64,000 nt of DNA from Pseudomonadota bacterium. Lineage in GTDB: Bacteria > Pseudomonadota > Gammaproteobacteria > Burkholderiales > Burkholderiaceae_C. The DNA is taken from the NCBI GenBank assembly GCA_963205335.1, contig CAUJIM010000067.1:1-64000 (forward strand), read 5' to 3'. This document shows positions 15,423 to 24,331 of this stretch, one piece after another (within the stretch, counting starts at the first letter, position 1; the number at the start of each line of letters is the position of its first letter). Made by a program: the position numbers and the translations under genes. Under the pieces are notes generated by a model, which ran no database searches, was not told the origin of the DNA, and saw nothing but the letters and a program-made list of their open reading frames with translations.

Positions 15423-16370
15423 TCAAGCTTCGATCAGGTCCTCCGTGATCAGCTCGTGCGCCAGCAGGCTTGCATCCCAGGGGGGCGTTTTTCCGAAACT
15501 GGAGGTGATGTGCTCGATGAACAAGCGCAGCTTGAAGGCGTTGCGCGAGGTCGATGCATATACCGCGCTGAGCCAGAACGAGGAAAGTTGATGTTCCGGC
15601 AGAACGACCTGCAGGTCGCCACGGAGAATGGCATCGGCCGCGACGAGCGTGGGTACGCAGACGATGCCCGCATGTTCCAGCGCGTATTCGCGCAGCAGGT
15701 GTACGCTGTTCGTGAGCAGTGCGGCGCGCAGGTGCAGCGTCATGATTTCGCGCTGATGGTAGAAGGTCCAGTGGTCGCGCGTCGGGTAGCTTGAATACAA
15801 CCCGAGTTTGTGCTGGTGCAGGTCGCGCGGGCCGCGCGGGTAGCCTTTCTCGTGGAGGTATCGCGGCGTGGCACAGAACACGCGGCGCACGGGGAACAGG
15901 CCGCGTGCGATCAGGTCGGTCGTCGCCGGGGGGAAGATTTGCAGTGCGCAGTCCACGCCGGTTTTCACCGGATCAACGACAGCGTCGCTGACGATCAGAT
16001 CGAGCCGGATGTCGGGGTAGGTGCTCTGAAAGCGGTGCAGCACCGAAGAGAAATGCCCCAGCACCAAACCGGTGAGTGCATGCACCCGCAAGATGCCTTG
16101 GGGCGAGTTGCCTGCGTCGCGCATCTGGTCGGCAATGTCGTTGGCCTTGCCCACGAGTTCGACGCAGTCGAGCAAATAGGCCTGGCCCACTTCGCTCAGG
16201 CGCACCACGCGCGTGCTGCGGTGGAACAACGCGGCGCCTACGTACTGCTCCAGTTGCTGGATGCGTGTTGTCACCACCGACCGCGAAATACGCAATTGCC
16301 GGGCGGCCTCTGCAAAGCTTTGTGTTTGCGCAACCCGTACAAAGGTCTCGATGCTCTGAAGCCTGTCCAT
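15423..16370 (-). CDS. LysR-family regulator, probable controller of the hydroquinone cluster
   Basis: 315 residues. The N-terminal winged helix-turn-helix (IETFVRVAQTQSFAEAARQL, SRSVVTTRIQQLEQYVGAAL) is followed by a periplasmic-binding-like effector domain. It is divergently transcribed from the hydroquinone dioxygenase genes across 177 bp, the classical LysR layout, and that space holds a 15-bp palindrome (16443-16457). The effector is presumably hydroquinone or a ring-cleavage product; this is inference. The sequence is of the proteobacterial LTTR subgroup with RLSEVGQAYL after the HTH. Confidence 0.92.
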   Translation of the reverse strand: MDRLQSIETFVRVAQTQSFAEAARQLRISRSVVTTRIQQLEQYVGAALFHRSTRVVRLSEVGQAYLLDCVELVGKANDIADQMRDAGNSPQGILRVHALTGLVLGHFSSVLHRFQSTYPDIRLDLIVSDAVVDPVKTGVDCALQIFPPATTDLIARGLFPVRRVFCATPRYLHEKGYPRGPRDLHQHKLGLYSSYPTRDHWTFYHQREIMTLHLRAALLTNSVHLLREYALEHAGIVCVPTLVAADAILRGDLQVVLPEHQLSSFWLSAVYASTSRNAFKLRLFIEHITSSFGKTPPWDASLLAHELITEDLIEA

Positions 16371-16442
16371 GGGCTTGCCTCCGTCATGAAAGCGTCGAGG
16401 GGTTCGGTACAGCGGTGTTCTAGGGGTAAACCCCCATGATTG

Positions 16443-16457
16443 TTCTGTATTACAGAA
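16443..16457. promoter_or_regulatory. Putative LysR operator (15-bp palindrome)
   Basis: TTCTGTA-T-TACAGAA, a perfect inverted repeat containing a T-N11-A core. It lies 72 bp upstream of the LysR start and 90 bp upstream of hapC, where LysR regulators usually bind their recognition site. Confidence 0.6.
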
Positions 16458-16547
16458 TAATAAAGCGCTGTTTTGTCTAGTACCCCAATTCGTCGATCAA
16501 TCTTAAACTTTCCCTCGCCGATGACCACCTGACGACTGGAGATGATG

Positions 16548-17054
16548 ATGAGCGTTGTGTATCAGACGAAATTTGGTTCTCTCAAGGACTACGAAAAGGG
16601 GCGCGTCGAGGCGATCGACGATGACGTCAAGCATTATGTTTTTTCCAATTGCTTCGAAATAGCGAACAAATCCCAACCTTATGAAAAGGTGGTTTTTGGG
16701 CAGAACCAGATTTATGTGCTGGAGGCCTTGCGTGCGGAAGGTGCCTCTCCCTGGTTCACTTGCGCACACGACGAGTTCGTGCTGAACATGGACACCGACG
16801 TCGAGGTGCACCTGATCAAGCTTGACGCGCCACAGATCGTGAAGGACGCCGAGAAGAATGGCGCCGTGTTCGTGCAAGGAGAGCCCCAGGGACGAAAGAT
16901 GGGCTGGATGAAGCTCAAGCGCGGCCACCAGGGCATGTTGCCCAAGAACACAGCCTATCAGTTCCGTGCCAAGGAGCCGGGTGTCGTCGTGCTGCAGACC
17001 TGCAAGGGCGATCTGTCGGTCGAGAAGTGGGCAGACATCTGCCAGACGGCGTGA
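16548..17054 (+). CDS. hapC: Hydroquinone 1,2-dioxygenase, small subunit
   Basis: 168 residues. Three ATGs occur in tandem (16542, 16545, 16548). GGAG at 16538-16541 has a proper six-base spacing only to ATG 16548, so MSVVYQTKFG is chosen. Size and order match the small subunit of the two-component Fe(II) hydroquinone 1,2-dioxygenases (HapC/PnpC type), which cleave hydroquinone to 4-hydroxymuconic semialdehyde. The subunit has a beta-rich cupin-like middle (ASPWFTCAHDEFVLNMDTDV). It is followed by the large subunit, the semialdehyde dehydrogenase and maleylacetate reductase, which makes the assignment strong. Confidence 0.87.
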   Translation: MSVVYQTKFGSLKDYEKGRVEAIDDDVKHYVFSNCFEIANKSQPYEKVVFGQNQIYVLEALRAEGASPWFTCAHDEFVLNMDTDVEVHLIKLDAPQIVKDAEKNGAVFVQGEPQGRKMGWMKLKRGHQGMLPKNTAYQFRAKEPGVVVLQTCKGDLSVEKWADICQTA

Positions 17055-17085
17055 AACCACGGTACTGATCAACAGGAGAATTGTC

Positions 17086-18093
17086 ATGAACGCACCTGCG
17101 GAAATCACCAAGATTCTTGCTTCCGGGCCCCACCCCACGTTTGGCTACAAGTCCTACGCCTTGGGCACCTTCACCTTCCGCCGCGACGAGTATTTCGCGC
17201 ACATCGGCTGGAAGACGCGCGATAGCCGTCCGCTGTCGCACACCATGGATGTCGGCGCCTTTCTGAACGCGCTGATGCGCGATGTGGCCTGGGGGTTTTT
17301 CTACGGGGGCGTCAACTTCGACGACGTGATCGGCACCGTCAACCATTACACCTCGGTGGACCTGCAGGCCGGCGCCTTCAACGGCACGATGAAGGCGGCG
17401 GGTGTCGATCTGCTGGAAAATTTCCCGACGGCGCAAATCAAGGCCACCTTCGAGGACATGCTCGACGACTGGACCAACGAGGGCTTCGATCCGTTTGCTG
17501 CGCCCCAGGAGACCGGCACTCCCTACGGTCGCAAGAAGGGGCACAACCGCGCCGCGATCACCCGCCTGCGCGAGCTGGCCACGCGTTGCGTCGGCCTCGA
17601 GGGCGATCTGCCGATGCGCACCGATGCGCGTGGCGCTCCCGTCAATCGCGCGTTTGCGGACGTGCCGCAGGATGTCCCCGAGCTGCATCCCGAACCCGGC
17701 TTCGAGGGCGAGGTGCATGCGTTCAATCTGTTTGCCTTCCTGAGCCGCTCGCAGGTGACCTGGAATCCGTCGTTCACCAGCGTCGTCAAGTACAGCTACA
17801 TGTGCCCGACGACCGAGGAGCACATCCTGCCGATCAAGCACTCCAACGACCGGGTGGAGTGGTTTTTCCAGATGAGCGACGAAATCTCCTGGGATTGTTC
17901 GGACAAGGACACTGGCAAGCCGCTGGCGCGGGTGATCATGAGGGCGGGCGACATGGCTGCCATGCCGGCCTATTGCCGCCATCAGGGGTTCAGCCCCAAG
18001 CGTTCGATGCTGCTGGTTTGGGAAAACGGTTCTCCCAAGCTGGTCTACGAGATCCAGAGCGGCGAAGCGCCCAAGGTCCCGGTTTCGTTCTGA
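17086..18093 (+). CDS. hapD: Hydroquinone 1,2-dioxygenase, large (catalytic) subunit
   Basis: 335 residues from ATG 17086 with AGGAG at 17074. Probable Fe(II) ligands are seen in KHSNDRVEW (His252, Asn254, Glu258) and YCRHQGF (His299). Their spacing matches the His-Asn-Glu-His set reported for PnpD (256/258/262/303, recalled). The enzyme is a cytoplasmic, extradiol-like dioxygenase acting on para-diols. It lies 31 bp after the small subunit, with which it forms a heterotetramer in known systems. All expected residues are present and there is no sign of damage. Confidence 0.9.
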   Translation: MNAPAEITKILASGPHPTFGYKSYALGTFTFRRDEYFAHIGWKTRDSRPLSHTMDVGAFLNALMRDVAWGFFYGGVNFDDVIGTVNHYTSVDLQAGAFNGTMKAAGVDLLENFPTAQIKATFEDMLDDWTNEGFDPFAAPQETGTPYGRKKGHNRAAITRLRELATRCVGLEGDLPMRTDARGAPVNRAFADVPQDVPELHPEPGFEGEVHAFNLFAFLSRSQVTWNPSFTSVVKYSYMCPTTEEHILPIKHSNDRVEWFFQMSDEISWDCSDKDTGKPLARVIMRAGDMAAMPAYCRHQGFSPKRSMLLVWENGSPKLVYEIQSGEAPKVPVSF

Positions 18094-18148
18094 ATTTCGT
18101 TGTCTGTTGTCGAGCCCCCGTGCCTGGACGCGGGGGCGGGAGCTTGTC

Positions 18149-19642
18149 ATGAGTCACGCAATGGCCGGGGTGCAGGATGTGCGCAACCAGCTTTTCATCA
18201 ATGGTCGGTTCGTGCCCGCGGAGTCGGGCGAGACGCTGGCTTCGATCAACCCGCACGACAACTCGGTGATCACCGAGGTGGCGATGGCGGGCAAGGCCGA
18301 CATCGACAAGGCCGTGGCGGCAGCTGAAAAGGCGCTGCCGGCCTGGAGCCGTCTGGCAGCAATGGACCGCGGCCGCATCCTGCTCAGGCTGGCGGACCTG
18401 ATCGAGCGTGATGGCGAAGAGCTGGCCCGCCTGGAGTCGATCGATACCGGGCACCCAATCCGCGATACGCGCCATCTGGACGTTCCCCGCACGGCGGTGA
18501 CGTTTCGTTATTTCGGCGGCATGGCCGACAAGTTTCAGGGCGAGCAAATCCCGGTGGAGGCGGGTTTCCTGAACTACACGCTGCGCGAGCCGGTGGGCGT
18601 CGTGGGGCAGGTGGTGCCGTGGAATTTTCCCCTGATGTTCACCAGCTGGAAGATGGCACCGGCATTGGCGGCGGGCAACTGCGTCGTGATGAAACCGGCG
18701 GAGATCACGCCGCTGACCTCGCTCAGAATGGCCGAGCTGATGGCCGAGGCCGGGATGCCCGATGGCGTGGTCAACGTGCTGCCGGGCCTGGGCGCGGTGG
18801 CTGGCCAGTACATCGCCGAGCATCCACGGATCGCGAAGGTGGCCTTCACCGGCAGCACGGCCACCGGGCGACGCGTCGTGCAGGCTAGCGCAGGCAACCT
18901 CAAGAAGGTGCAACTGGAGCTGGGTGGCAAGGGGGCGAACATCGTTTTCGAGGACGCCAGCCTGGACGCGGCCGTCAATGGCGCGGCGTTTGCCATTTTT
19001 CACAATCAGGGCCAGGCCTGCATTGCGGGTTCTCGATTGATGCTGCACGAAAAAATCGCCGACGCCTTTCTCGATCGATTCATTCCGTTGGCCCGCAGCA
19101 TTCGCATGGGCAACCCGCTGGACATGGCGACCGAGATGGGGCCGCTGACCAGTGCTCTGCACCGCGACCGGGTGCTGAGCTACGTGGACGTGGCGCGCGG
19201 CGAGGGCGGCGAGGTGCTGGCGGGCGGCAAGGCGCCGGCAGGGGCGCTGGGCGGAGGCTGTTATGTCGAGCCGACGGTGGTGCGCGTGCGTTCCTGGAAA
19301 GACCGGGTGGCGCAAGAGGAAGTGTTCGGCCCCTTCGTCTCGGTGATCACGTTCAGGAACGACGAAGAGGCGATGCAGATTGCCAACGGCACCGAGTACG
19401 GTCTGGGCGGTGGGCTGTGGACCAACAACCTGCAGCGCGCGCACAAGTTTGCCCGCGAGATGAAGAGCGGCATGGTCTGGATCAATTGCTACAAGCGGGT
19501 CAATCCGGGTTCGCCGTTTGGTGGCGTGGGTGTTTCTGGCTACGGGCGCGAGATGGGTTTTGATGCGATGCGCGAATACACCCAGGTCAAGAGCGTCTGG
19601 GTCAACGTGGATGCCAACCTGCCGCCGTATTTCAGGCGCTGA
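18149..19642 (+). CDS. hapE: 4-Hydroxymuconic semialdehyde dehydrogenase (aldehyde dehydrogenase family)
   Basis: 497 residues from ATG 18149; an in-frame ATG at 18107 has weaker context. It is a classical NAD(P)+ aldehyde dehydrogenase: VVPWNFPLMFTSWKMAPALA, FTGSTATGRRV, catalytic Glu257 in ELGGKG and Cys291 in GQACIAGSR, then EEVFGPFVSV. Position between hydroquinone dioxygenase and maleylacetate reductase points to oxidation of 4-hydroxymuconic semialdehyde to maleylacetate. The family alone would not define the substrate; the context does. Confidence 0.87.
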   Translation: MSHAMAGVQDVRNQLFINGRFVPAESGETLASINPHDNSVITEVAMAGKADIDKAVAAAEKALPAWSRLAAMDRGRILLRLADLIERDGEELARLESIDTGHPIRDTRHLDVPRTAVTFRYFGGMADKFQGEQIPVEAGFLNYTLREPVGVVGQVVPWNFPLMFTSWKMAPALAAGNCVVMKPAEITPLTSLRMAELMAEAGMPDGVVNVLPGLGAVAGQYIAEHPRIAKVAFTGSTATGRRVVQASAGNLKKVQLELGGKGANIVFEDASLDAAVNGAAFAIFHNQGQACIAGSRLMLHEKIADAFLDRFIPLARSIRMGNPLDMATEMGPLTSALHRDRVLSYVDVARGEGGEVLAGGKAPAGALGGGCYVEPTVVRVRSWKDRVAQEEVFGPFVSVITFRNDEEAMQIANGTEYGLGGGLWTNNLQRAHKFAREMKSGMVWINCYKRVNPGSPFGGVGVSGYGREMGFDAMREYTQVKSVWVNVDANLPPYFRR

Positions 19643-19671
19643 TCGACCGGCGGTTTCGTGCGGGGTTCTTG

Positions 19672-20733
19672 ATGCAGTCCTTCGTTTATGTCGCGCAGCC
19701 GGCGCGCGTGGTGTTCGGCCAGGGGAGCCTCACGCGCCTGCCGCAGGAAATCGAGGCGCTGGGGGCGCAAAAGGCGCTGGTGCTGTCCACGCCCGAGCAG
19801 CGTGCCAGTGCTGAGCGGGTGGCGGGGATGCTGGGCAGCCGCGCTGCCGGGATTTTCGATCGTGCGGTCATGCACGTGCCGATCGAGACGGCCCGCGAGG
19901 CGCGGGAGGTGGCGCGCAAGCTCGGCGCGGATTGCGCGGTGGCCATCGGCGGTGGCTCCACCGTCGGCTTGGGTAAGGCGATTGCACTGGATTCGGGCCT
20001 GCCCATCCTGGCCATTCCAACCACTTATGCGGGTTCGGAGATGACGCCGATCTACGGCATCACCGAGGCCGGCCTGAAGAAGACCGGGCGCGATTTGCGC
20101 GTGCTGCCGCGCACCGTGATCTACGACCCCGAGCTGAGTATGGGCCTGCCCGTGCCCATGAGTGTCACCAGCGGCATCAATGCCATTGCTCACGCGGCCG
20201 AAGGTCTGTATGCGCACGACGCCAACCCGGTGATGGGTCTGATGGCGCGGGAGGGCATCGCCGCCATCGGGCGGGCGCTGCCGCGCATTCGCCGGCAGGC
20301 CCACGATGCCGAGGCGCGCTCGGATGCGCTCTATGGCGCATGGCTGTGCGGCACGGTACTGGGCCACGTGGGCATGGCGTTGCATCACAAGCTGTGCCAC
20401 ACGCTGGGCGGTACCTTCAACCTACCGCACGCCGAGACGCACACCATCGTGCTGCCGCATGCGCTGGCCTACAACGCCGAAGCCGCGCCGCTGGCGATGC
20501 AGCACATCGCCCAGGCGCTGGGCACCGGCTCCGCACCGCAGGGCGTGTATGACCTGGCGCGCGACAACGGTGCGCCCGTGGCGCTGCGCGACATCGGAAT
20601 GAAGGAGGCTGATTTGCAAAAGATTTGCGATCTGGCGCTGCAAAACCAATACCCGAATCCTCGCCCGCTGGAGCGGCTGGCCTTGCTGCAATTGCTGCAT
20701 GACGCCTGGTCGGGCGTGCGGCCACGGCACTGA
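19672..20733 (+). CDS. hapF: Maleylacetate reductase
   Basis: 353 residues from ATG 19672. It is an iron-containing alcohol dehydrogenase fold of the maleylacetate reductase type: ARVVFGQGSLTRLPQEIEAL, the dinucleotide loop AIGGGSTVGLGKAIAL, PTTYAGSEMTPIYGITE, and the His-containing helix LCHTLGGTFNLPHAETH. It reduces maleylacetate to 3-oxoadipate with NAD(P)H. It serves both the hydroquinone branch here and the hydroxyquinol branch encoded at 62342. Confidence 0.92.
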   Translation: MQSFVYVAQPARVVFGQGSLTRLPQEIEALGAQKALVLSTPEQRASAERVAGMLGSRAAGIFDRAVMHVPIETAREAREVARKLGADCAVAIGGGSTVGLGKAIALDSGLPILAIPTTYAGSEMTPIYGITEAGLKKTGRDLRVLPRTVIYDPELSMGLPVPMSVTSGINAIAHAAEGLYAHDANPVMGLMAREGIAAIGRALPRIRRQAHDAEARSDALYGAWLCGTVLGHVGMALHHKLCHTLGGTFNLPHAETHTIVLPHALAYNAEAAPLAMQHIAQALGTGSAPQGVYDLARDNGAPVALRDIGMKEADLQKICDLALQNQYPNPRPLERLALLQLLHDAWSGVRPRH

Positions 20734-20772
20734 TTCTTCAACCACGCAACCGAGACACAACCGGAGACCATG

Positions 20773-22026
20773 ATGCACGTTACCCGCAGACACTTCAACC
20801 AAGGAATGGCCGCCGTGGCGGCTTCGGCGGCAGCGCCGCTGGTCTGGGCGGCCGACACCGTCAAGATCGGCTACGTGTCTCCCCAGACGGGCCCTCTGGC
20901 GCCGTTCGGTGAGGCGGACAAGTGGGTCATCGACCAGATGAAGGCGGCATTCAAGGATGGCGTCGCCATCGGCGGCAAGAAGCACGTGGTGCAGATCATC
21001 CTCAAGGACAGCCAGTCCAACCCCAACCGTGCCGGCGAGGTGGCCAATGATCTGATTCTCAAGGACAAGGTGGCATTGGTACTGACGGCCGGAACACCGG
21101 AGACGGCCAACCCGGTCAGCGATGCCTGCGAACTCAATGAGGTGCCTTGCGTGTCGAGCGTAGTGCCCTGGCAGCCATGGTTCTTTGGCCGCAAGGGCGA
21201 TCCCAAGAAGGGTTTTGACTGGACCTTCCACGTTTTCTGGGGGCTGGAGGATGTGATTGCCGCGTACACCAACGGCTGGAAGAGCGTGCAGACCAACAAG
21301 AAGGTCGGTGGCCTGTTCCCTAACGATGGCGATGGCAATGCCTGGGGCGACAAGGAGCTGGGGTTCCCGAAGCCATTGCAAGAGATGGGCTTTGCCCTTA
21401 CCGATCCGGGGCGCTTTCAGAATGGCACGCAGGACTTCAGCGCCCAGATTGCGGCATTCAAGAAAGAGGGCGTGGAAATCGTCACGGGTGTGGTGATTCC
21501 GCCCGATGCCAAGACTTTTCTCACCCAGGCCAGGCAGCAGGGCTTCAACCCCAAGGTGGTCACGCTGGGCAAGGCTCTGCTGTTCCCGGGTGCGTTGGAG
21601 GCCTTGGGGGAACTGGGGGACGGTCTGAGCACGGAAGTGTGGTGGTCGCCTTCGCACCCGTTCAACTCCAGCCTGACGAAGCAAAGCGCCAAGGCGCTGG
21701 CTGAATCGTACGAGGCCAGTACCAGGAAGCAATGGACGCAGCCGATCGGCTTTGCCCACGCCTTGTTCGAGATCGCGGGCGACACGCTCAAGCGCAGCAA
21801 GTCGCTCAAGGCGGGAGATGTGCGCGATGCGGTCGCCGCGACCAAACTCAAAACCGTGGTGGGCGACGTGGCCTGGGGCGGGCAGGGTCCGTTCAAGAAT
21901 GTTAGCAAGACGCCCCTGGTGCTGGGTCAGTGGGTCAAGGGCAAGAAGTACAGGTACGAGCTTGAAATAGTGAACGACGAGACCGCCAAGGAAATTCCCG
22001 TGAGTGGTCGGCTCAAGTTGCGCTGA
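20773..22026 (+). CDS. Liv-type ABC transporter substrate-binding protein with Tat-like signal
   Basis: 417 residues from ATG 20773, which has GGAG six bases upstream; ATG 20770 is the alternative. The N-terminus carries twin arginines (TRRHFN) and a hydrophobic stretch ending VWAAD, so export may use the Tat route. The body is a type I periplasmic-binding fold (KIGYVSPQTGPLAPFGEADK) of the branched-chain amino acid family. It precedes two ATPases and two permeases, a complete importer. Its place in the hydroquinone cluster suggests an aromatic ligand. The expected sugar or amino-acid specificity cannot be read from sequence. Confidence 0.88.
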   Translation: MHVTRRHFNQGMAAVAASAAAPLVWAADTVKIGYVSPQTGPLAPFGEADKWVIDQMKAAFKDGVAIGGKKHVVQIILKDSQSNPNRAGEVANDLILKDKVALVLTAGTPETANPVSDACELNEVPCVSSVVPWQPWFFGRKGDPKKGFDWTFHVFWGLEDVIAAYTNGWKSVQTNKKVGGLFPNDGDGNAWGDKELGFPKPLQEMGFALTDPGRFQNGTQDFSAQIAAFKKEGVEIVTGVVIPPDAKTFLTQARQQGFNPKVVTLGKALLFPGALEALGELGDGLSTEVWWSPSHPFNSSLTKQSAKALAESYEASTRKQWTQPIGFAHALFEIAGDTLKRSKSLKAGDVRDAVAATKLKTVVGDVAWGGQGPFKNVSKTPLVLGQWVKGKKYRYELEIVNDETAKEIPVSGRLKLR

Positions 22027-22046
22027 CCGGAAATCGAAACGTTGCC

Positions 22047-22766
22047 ATGGCCATCCTCGTACTGCGTTCGGTCTCCAAGCTCTATGGGGCGGTCAAGGTG
22101 ACCGATGACATCAGCCTGTCGGTCGAACGGGGCGAAACCCTGGGTATCCTGGGCCCCAATGGTGCGGGCAAGACCACGCTGTTCAACCTGATCTCGGGTG
22201 ACGTGCCGGTGACCACGGGGCGCATCGAGTACGACGGCCAGGACGTGACCCACCTGCCGCCGCACCAGCGCTGCCGCCGCGGCATTGGCCGCAGCTACCA
22301 GGTGCCGCAGCCGTTCGGCAACCTCAGTGTGTTCGAGAATCTGGTGACGGCGGCGTGCTTTGGCGCGGGCCGTACCGAGCGCGAGGCCTGGGGCACGGCC
22401 GTGCGGGTGCTGGAGCAGACCGGCCTGTCCCGACATGCCAACCAGCGTGCGGGCTCGCTGACGCTGCTCGACCGCAAGCGGCTGGAACTGGCGCGGGCGC
22501 TCGCCACCGAGCCGCAGTTGCTGCTGCTCGACGAGATCGCAGGAGGGCTCACTGAACCGGAGGCCCAGGCGCTGGTGCAGGAGCTCAAGCGCATCAAGGC
22601 CAGCGGCATCACCATGATCTGGATCGAGCACGTGGTGCACGCACTGCTCGCCTTGGCCGATCGGCTGTTCGTCATCAACTTCGGGCGCTACCTGATCCAG
22701 GGAACGCCACAGGTGGTGATGGGCGACCTCGAGGTTCAGCGGGTTTACATGGGCTTGGGGGTGTGA
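22047..22766 (+). CDS. livG: ABC transporter ATP-binding protein, LivG type
   Basis: 239 residues. Walker A is GPNGAGKTT, Walker B LLLLDEIAGGL, with the H-loop in IEHVVHALL. The signature region reads AGSLTLLDRKRLELARAL instead of canonical LSGGQ, and the H-loop is followed by a LivG-like VINFGRYLIQGTPQ. The gene follows the binding protein and is followed after one base by LivF. It powers the importer encoded by the five-gene set 20773-25345. Confidence 0.9.
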   Translation: MAILVLRSVSKLYGAVKVTDDISLSVERGETLGILGPNGAGKTTLFNLISGDVPVTTGRIEYDGQDVTHLPPHQRCRRGIGRSYQVPQPFGNLSVFENLVTAACFGAGRTEREAWGTAVRVLEQTGLSRHANQRAGSLTLLDRKRLELARALATEPQLLLLDEIAGGLTEPEAQALVQELKRIKASGITMIWIEHVVHALLALADRLFVINFGRYLIQGTPQVVMGDLEVQRVYMGLGV

Positions 22767-22767
22767 C

Positions 22768-23469
22768 ATGCCGTCGATGCTGCAGACCCATCAGTTGCGC
22801 GCTTTTTACGGCGACGCGCAAGCGCTTTTCGGGATCGATTTCGCACTGGACGCCGGGGAGGTGGTGGCCATCATCGGCGCCAACGGTGCGGGCAAGACGA
22901 CGTTTCTCAGGTGCCTCACGGGGTTGCTCGCGACGCGGCTTGAAAGCGTCGTGTGGAAAGGCCACGCCATCGGCGGCATGGCCCCCGGAGACATCGTGCG
23001 CCGGGGCATCGCCATGGTGCCCGAGGGGCGGCGGCTGTTCCCCTCCCTGACAGTGGAGGAAAACCTGCTGATGGGTGCCAAGGCGCAGCGCAAGGGCATG
23101 TGGAGCCTACAACGCGTCTATGGCCTGTTTCCCATACTGCAGGAAAAGCGCAGTCTGCGGGCCACTTTGCTGTCCGGCGGCCAGCAGCAGATGGTGGCTA
23201 TTGGCCGTGCGCTCATGAGCAACCCCGAGGTGTTGCTGTGCGATGAACTCTCGTTGGGGCTGGCGCCCGTTATCGTGCGGGAAATCTATGCCGCGATGCC
23301 GACCATCACCGCCGAGGGGATGTCGGTGGTGATCGTCGAACAAGACGTGGCTGCCGCGCGCAATGCTTCCAGCCGGCTGTACTGCTTTCAAGAGGGCAAG
23401 GTGGCCCTGGAAGGTGTCGCCGGGGAACTCACCGCCGAGCAGATCAGCCAGGCCTATTTCGGAATCTGA
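22768..23469 (+). CDS. livF: ABC transporter ATP-binding protein, LivF type
   Basis: 233 residues. Walker A GANGAGKTT, signature LLSGGQQQMVAIGRAL, Walker B VLLCDELSLGL and the LivF-typical MVPEGRRLFPSLTVEENLLM are all present. It starts one base after the LivG stop and is probably translationally coupled. Confidence 0.92.
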   Translation: MPSMLQTHQLRAFYGDAQALFGIDFALDAGEVVAIIGANGAGKTTFLRCLTGLLATRLESVVWKGHAIGGMAPGDIVRRGIAMVPEGRRLFPSLTVEENLLMGAKAQRKGMWSLQRVYGLFPILQEKRSLRATLLSGGQQQMVAIGRALMSNPEVLLCDELSLGLAPVIVREIYAAMPTITAEGMSVVIVEQDVAAARNASSRLYCFQEGKVALEGVAGELTAEQISQAYFGI

Positions 23470-23471
23470 CC

Positions 23472-24326
23472 ATGGACGTGCTGATTCAAGGGGTGTTGCT
23501 CGGCGGTCTGTACGCCTTGTTCGCGCTGGGCCTTTCGCTGATGTTCGGCGTGATGCGCCTGGTCAACGTGGCGCATGGGGATTTCATCGTGCTCGCGGGC
23601 TTCGTCGCGCTGTCCATGGTGGCGGCTGGCGCGATGCCGGGGCTGGCGTTGGTCCTGGTGGTGCCCATCGCGGCCGCCGCAGGGTATGCGCTGCAGCGCT
23701 ACGTGCTCAACAGCACGCTGGGCAAGGATCCCATGCCTTCGCTGGTCGTGACCTTCGGGCTCTCGATCGTGGTCCAGAACCTGCTGCAGGAGCTGTATTC
23801 GGCCGATCCGCGCTCGATGGAGACGGGTGGATTCAACACCCAGTCATGGGCGTTGACACCGGATTTGTCGGTCGGTGTCTTGCCGTTGGTCATCCTGCTG
23901 GTGGCTTTTGGGGCCACAGCCGGGTTGCAGTGGCTGTTCCAGTCTACTTCGCTGGGGCGTTCGTTCCGGGCCGTATCGGACGACGGCGAGGTGGCCCAGC
24001 TCATGGGGCTGAACGCGCGCAAGGTCTATGCCCAGGCCACCGCGCTGGCGTTCGGCCTGATGAGCGTGGCGGGCGTGATGCAGGCGATGCGCACGACGGT
24101 GTCGCCTGCCGATGGGCCGCTGTTGCTGATTTTTGCCTTTGAGGCCGTGATCATCGGCGGCATGGGCAGCTTCTGGGGCACGCTGGTCGGCGCCCTGCTG
24201 CTGGGCGTGACGCAGCAGGTGGGTTTTCGGCTCGATCCGGGCTGGGGCATCTGGGCGGGGCATCTGGCCTTTCTGACCTTGCTGGTGATACGCCCGCAGG
24301 GACTGTTTCCCAAGACGATTGGCTGA
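23472..24326 (+). CDS. livH: ABC transporter permease, LivH type
   Basis: 284 residues, highly hydrophobic with about eight membrane segments. Diagnostic LivH features are GLYALFALGLSLMFGVMRL and VNVAHGDFIVLAGF near the N-terminus and FAFEAVIIGGMGSFWGTLVG near the C-terminus. It forms the channel with the LivM-type protein encoded next. Two bases separate it from livF. Confidence 0.92.
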   Translation: MDVLIQGVLLGGLYALFALGLSLMFGVMRLVNVAHGDFIVLAGFVALSMVAAGAMPGLALVLVVPIAAAAGYALQRYVLNSTLGKDPMPSLVVTFGLSIVVQNLLQELYSADPRSMETGGFNTQSWALTPDLSVGVLPLVILLVAFGATAGLQWLFQSTSLGRSFRAVSDDGEVAQLMGLNARKVYAQATALAFGLMSVAGVMQAMRTTVSPADGPLLLIFAFEAVIIGGMGSFWGTLVGALLLGVTQQVGFRLDPGWGIWAGHLAFLTLLVIRPQGLFPKTIG

Positions 24327-24331
24327 GTTCT

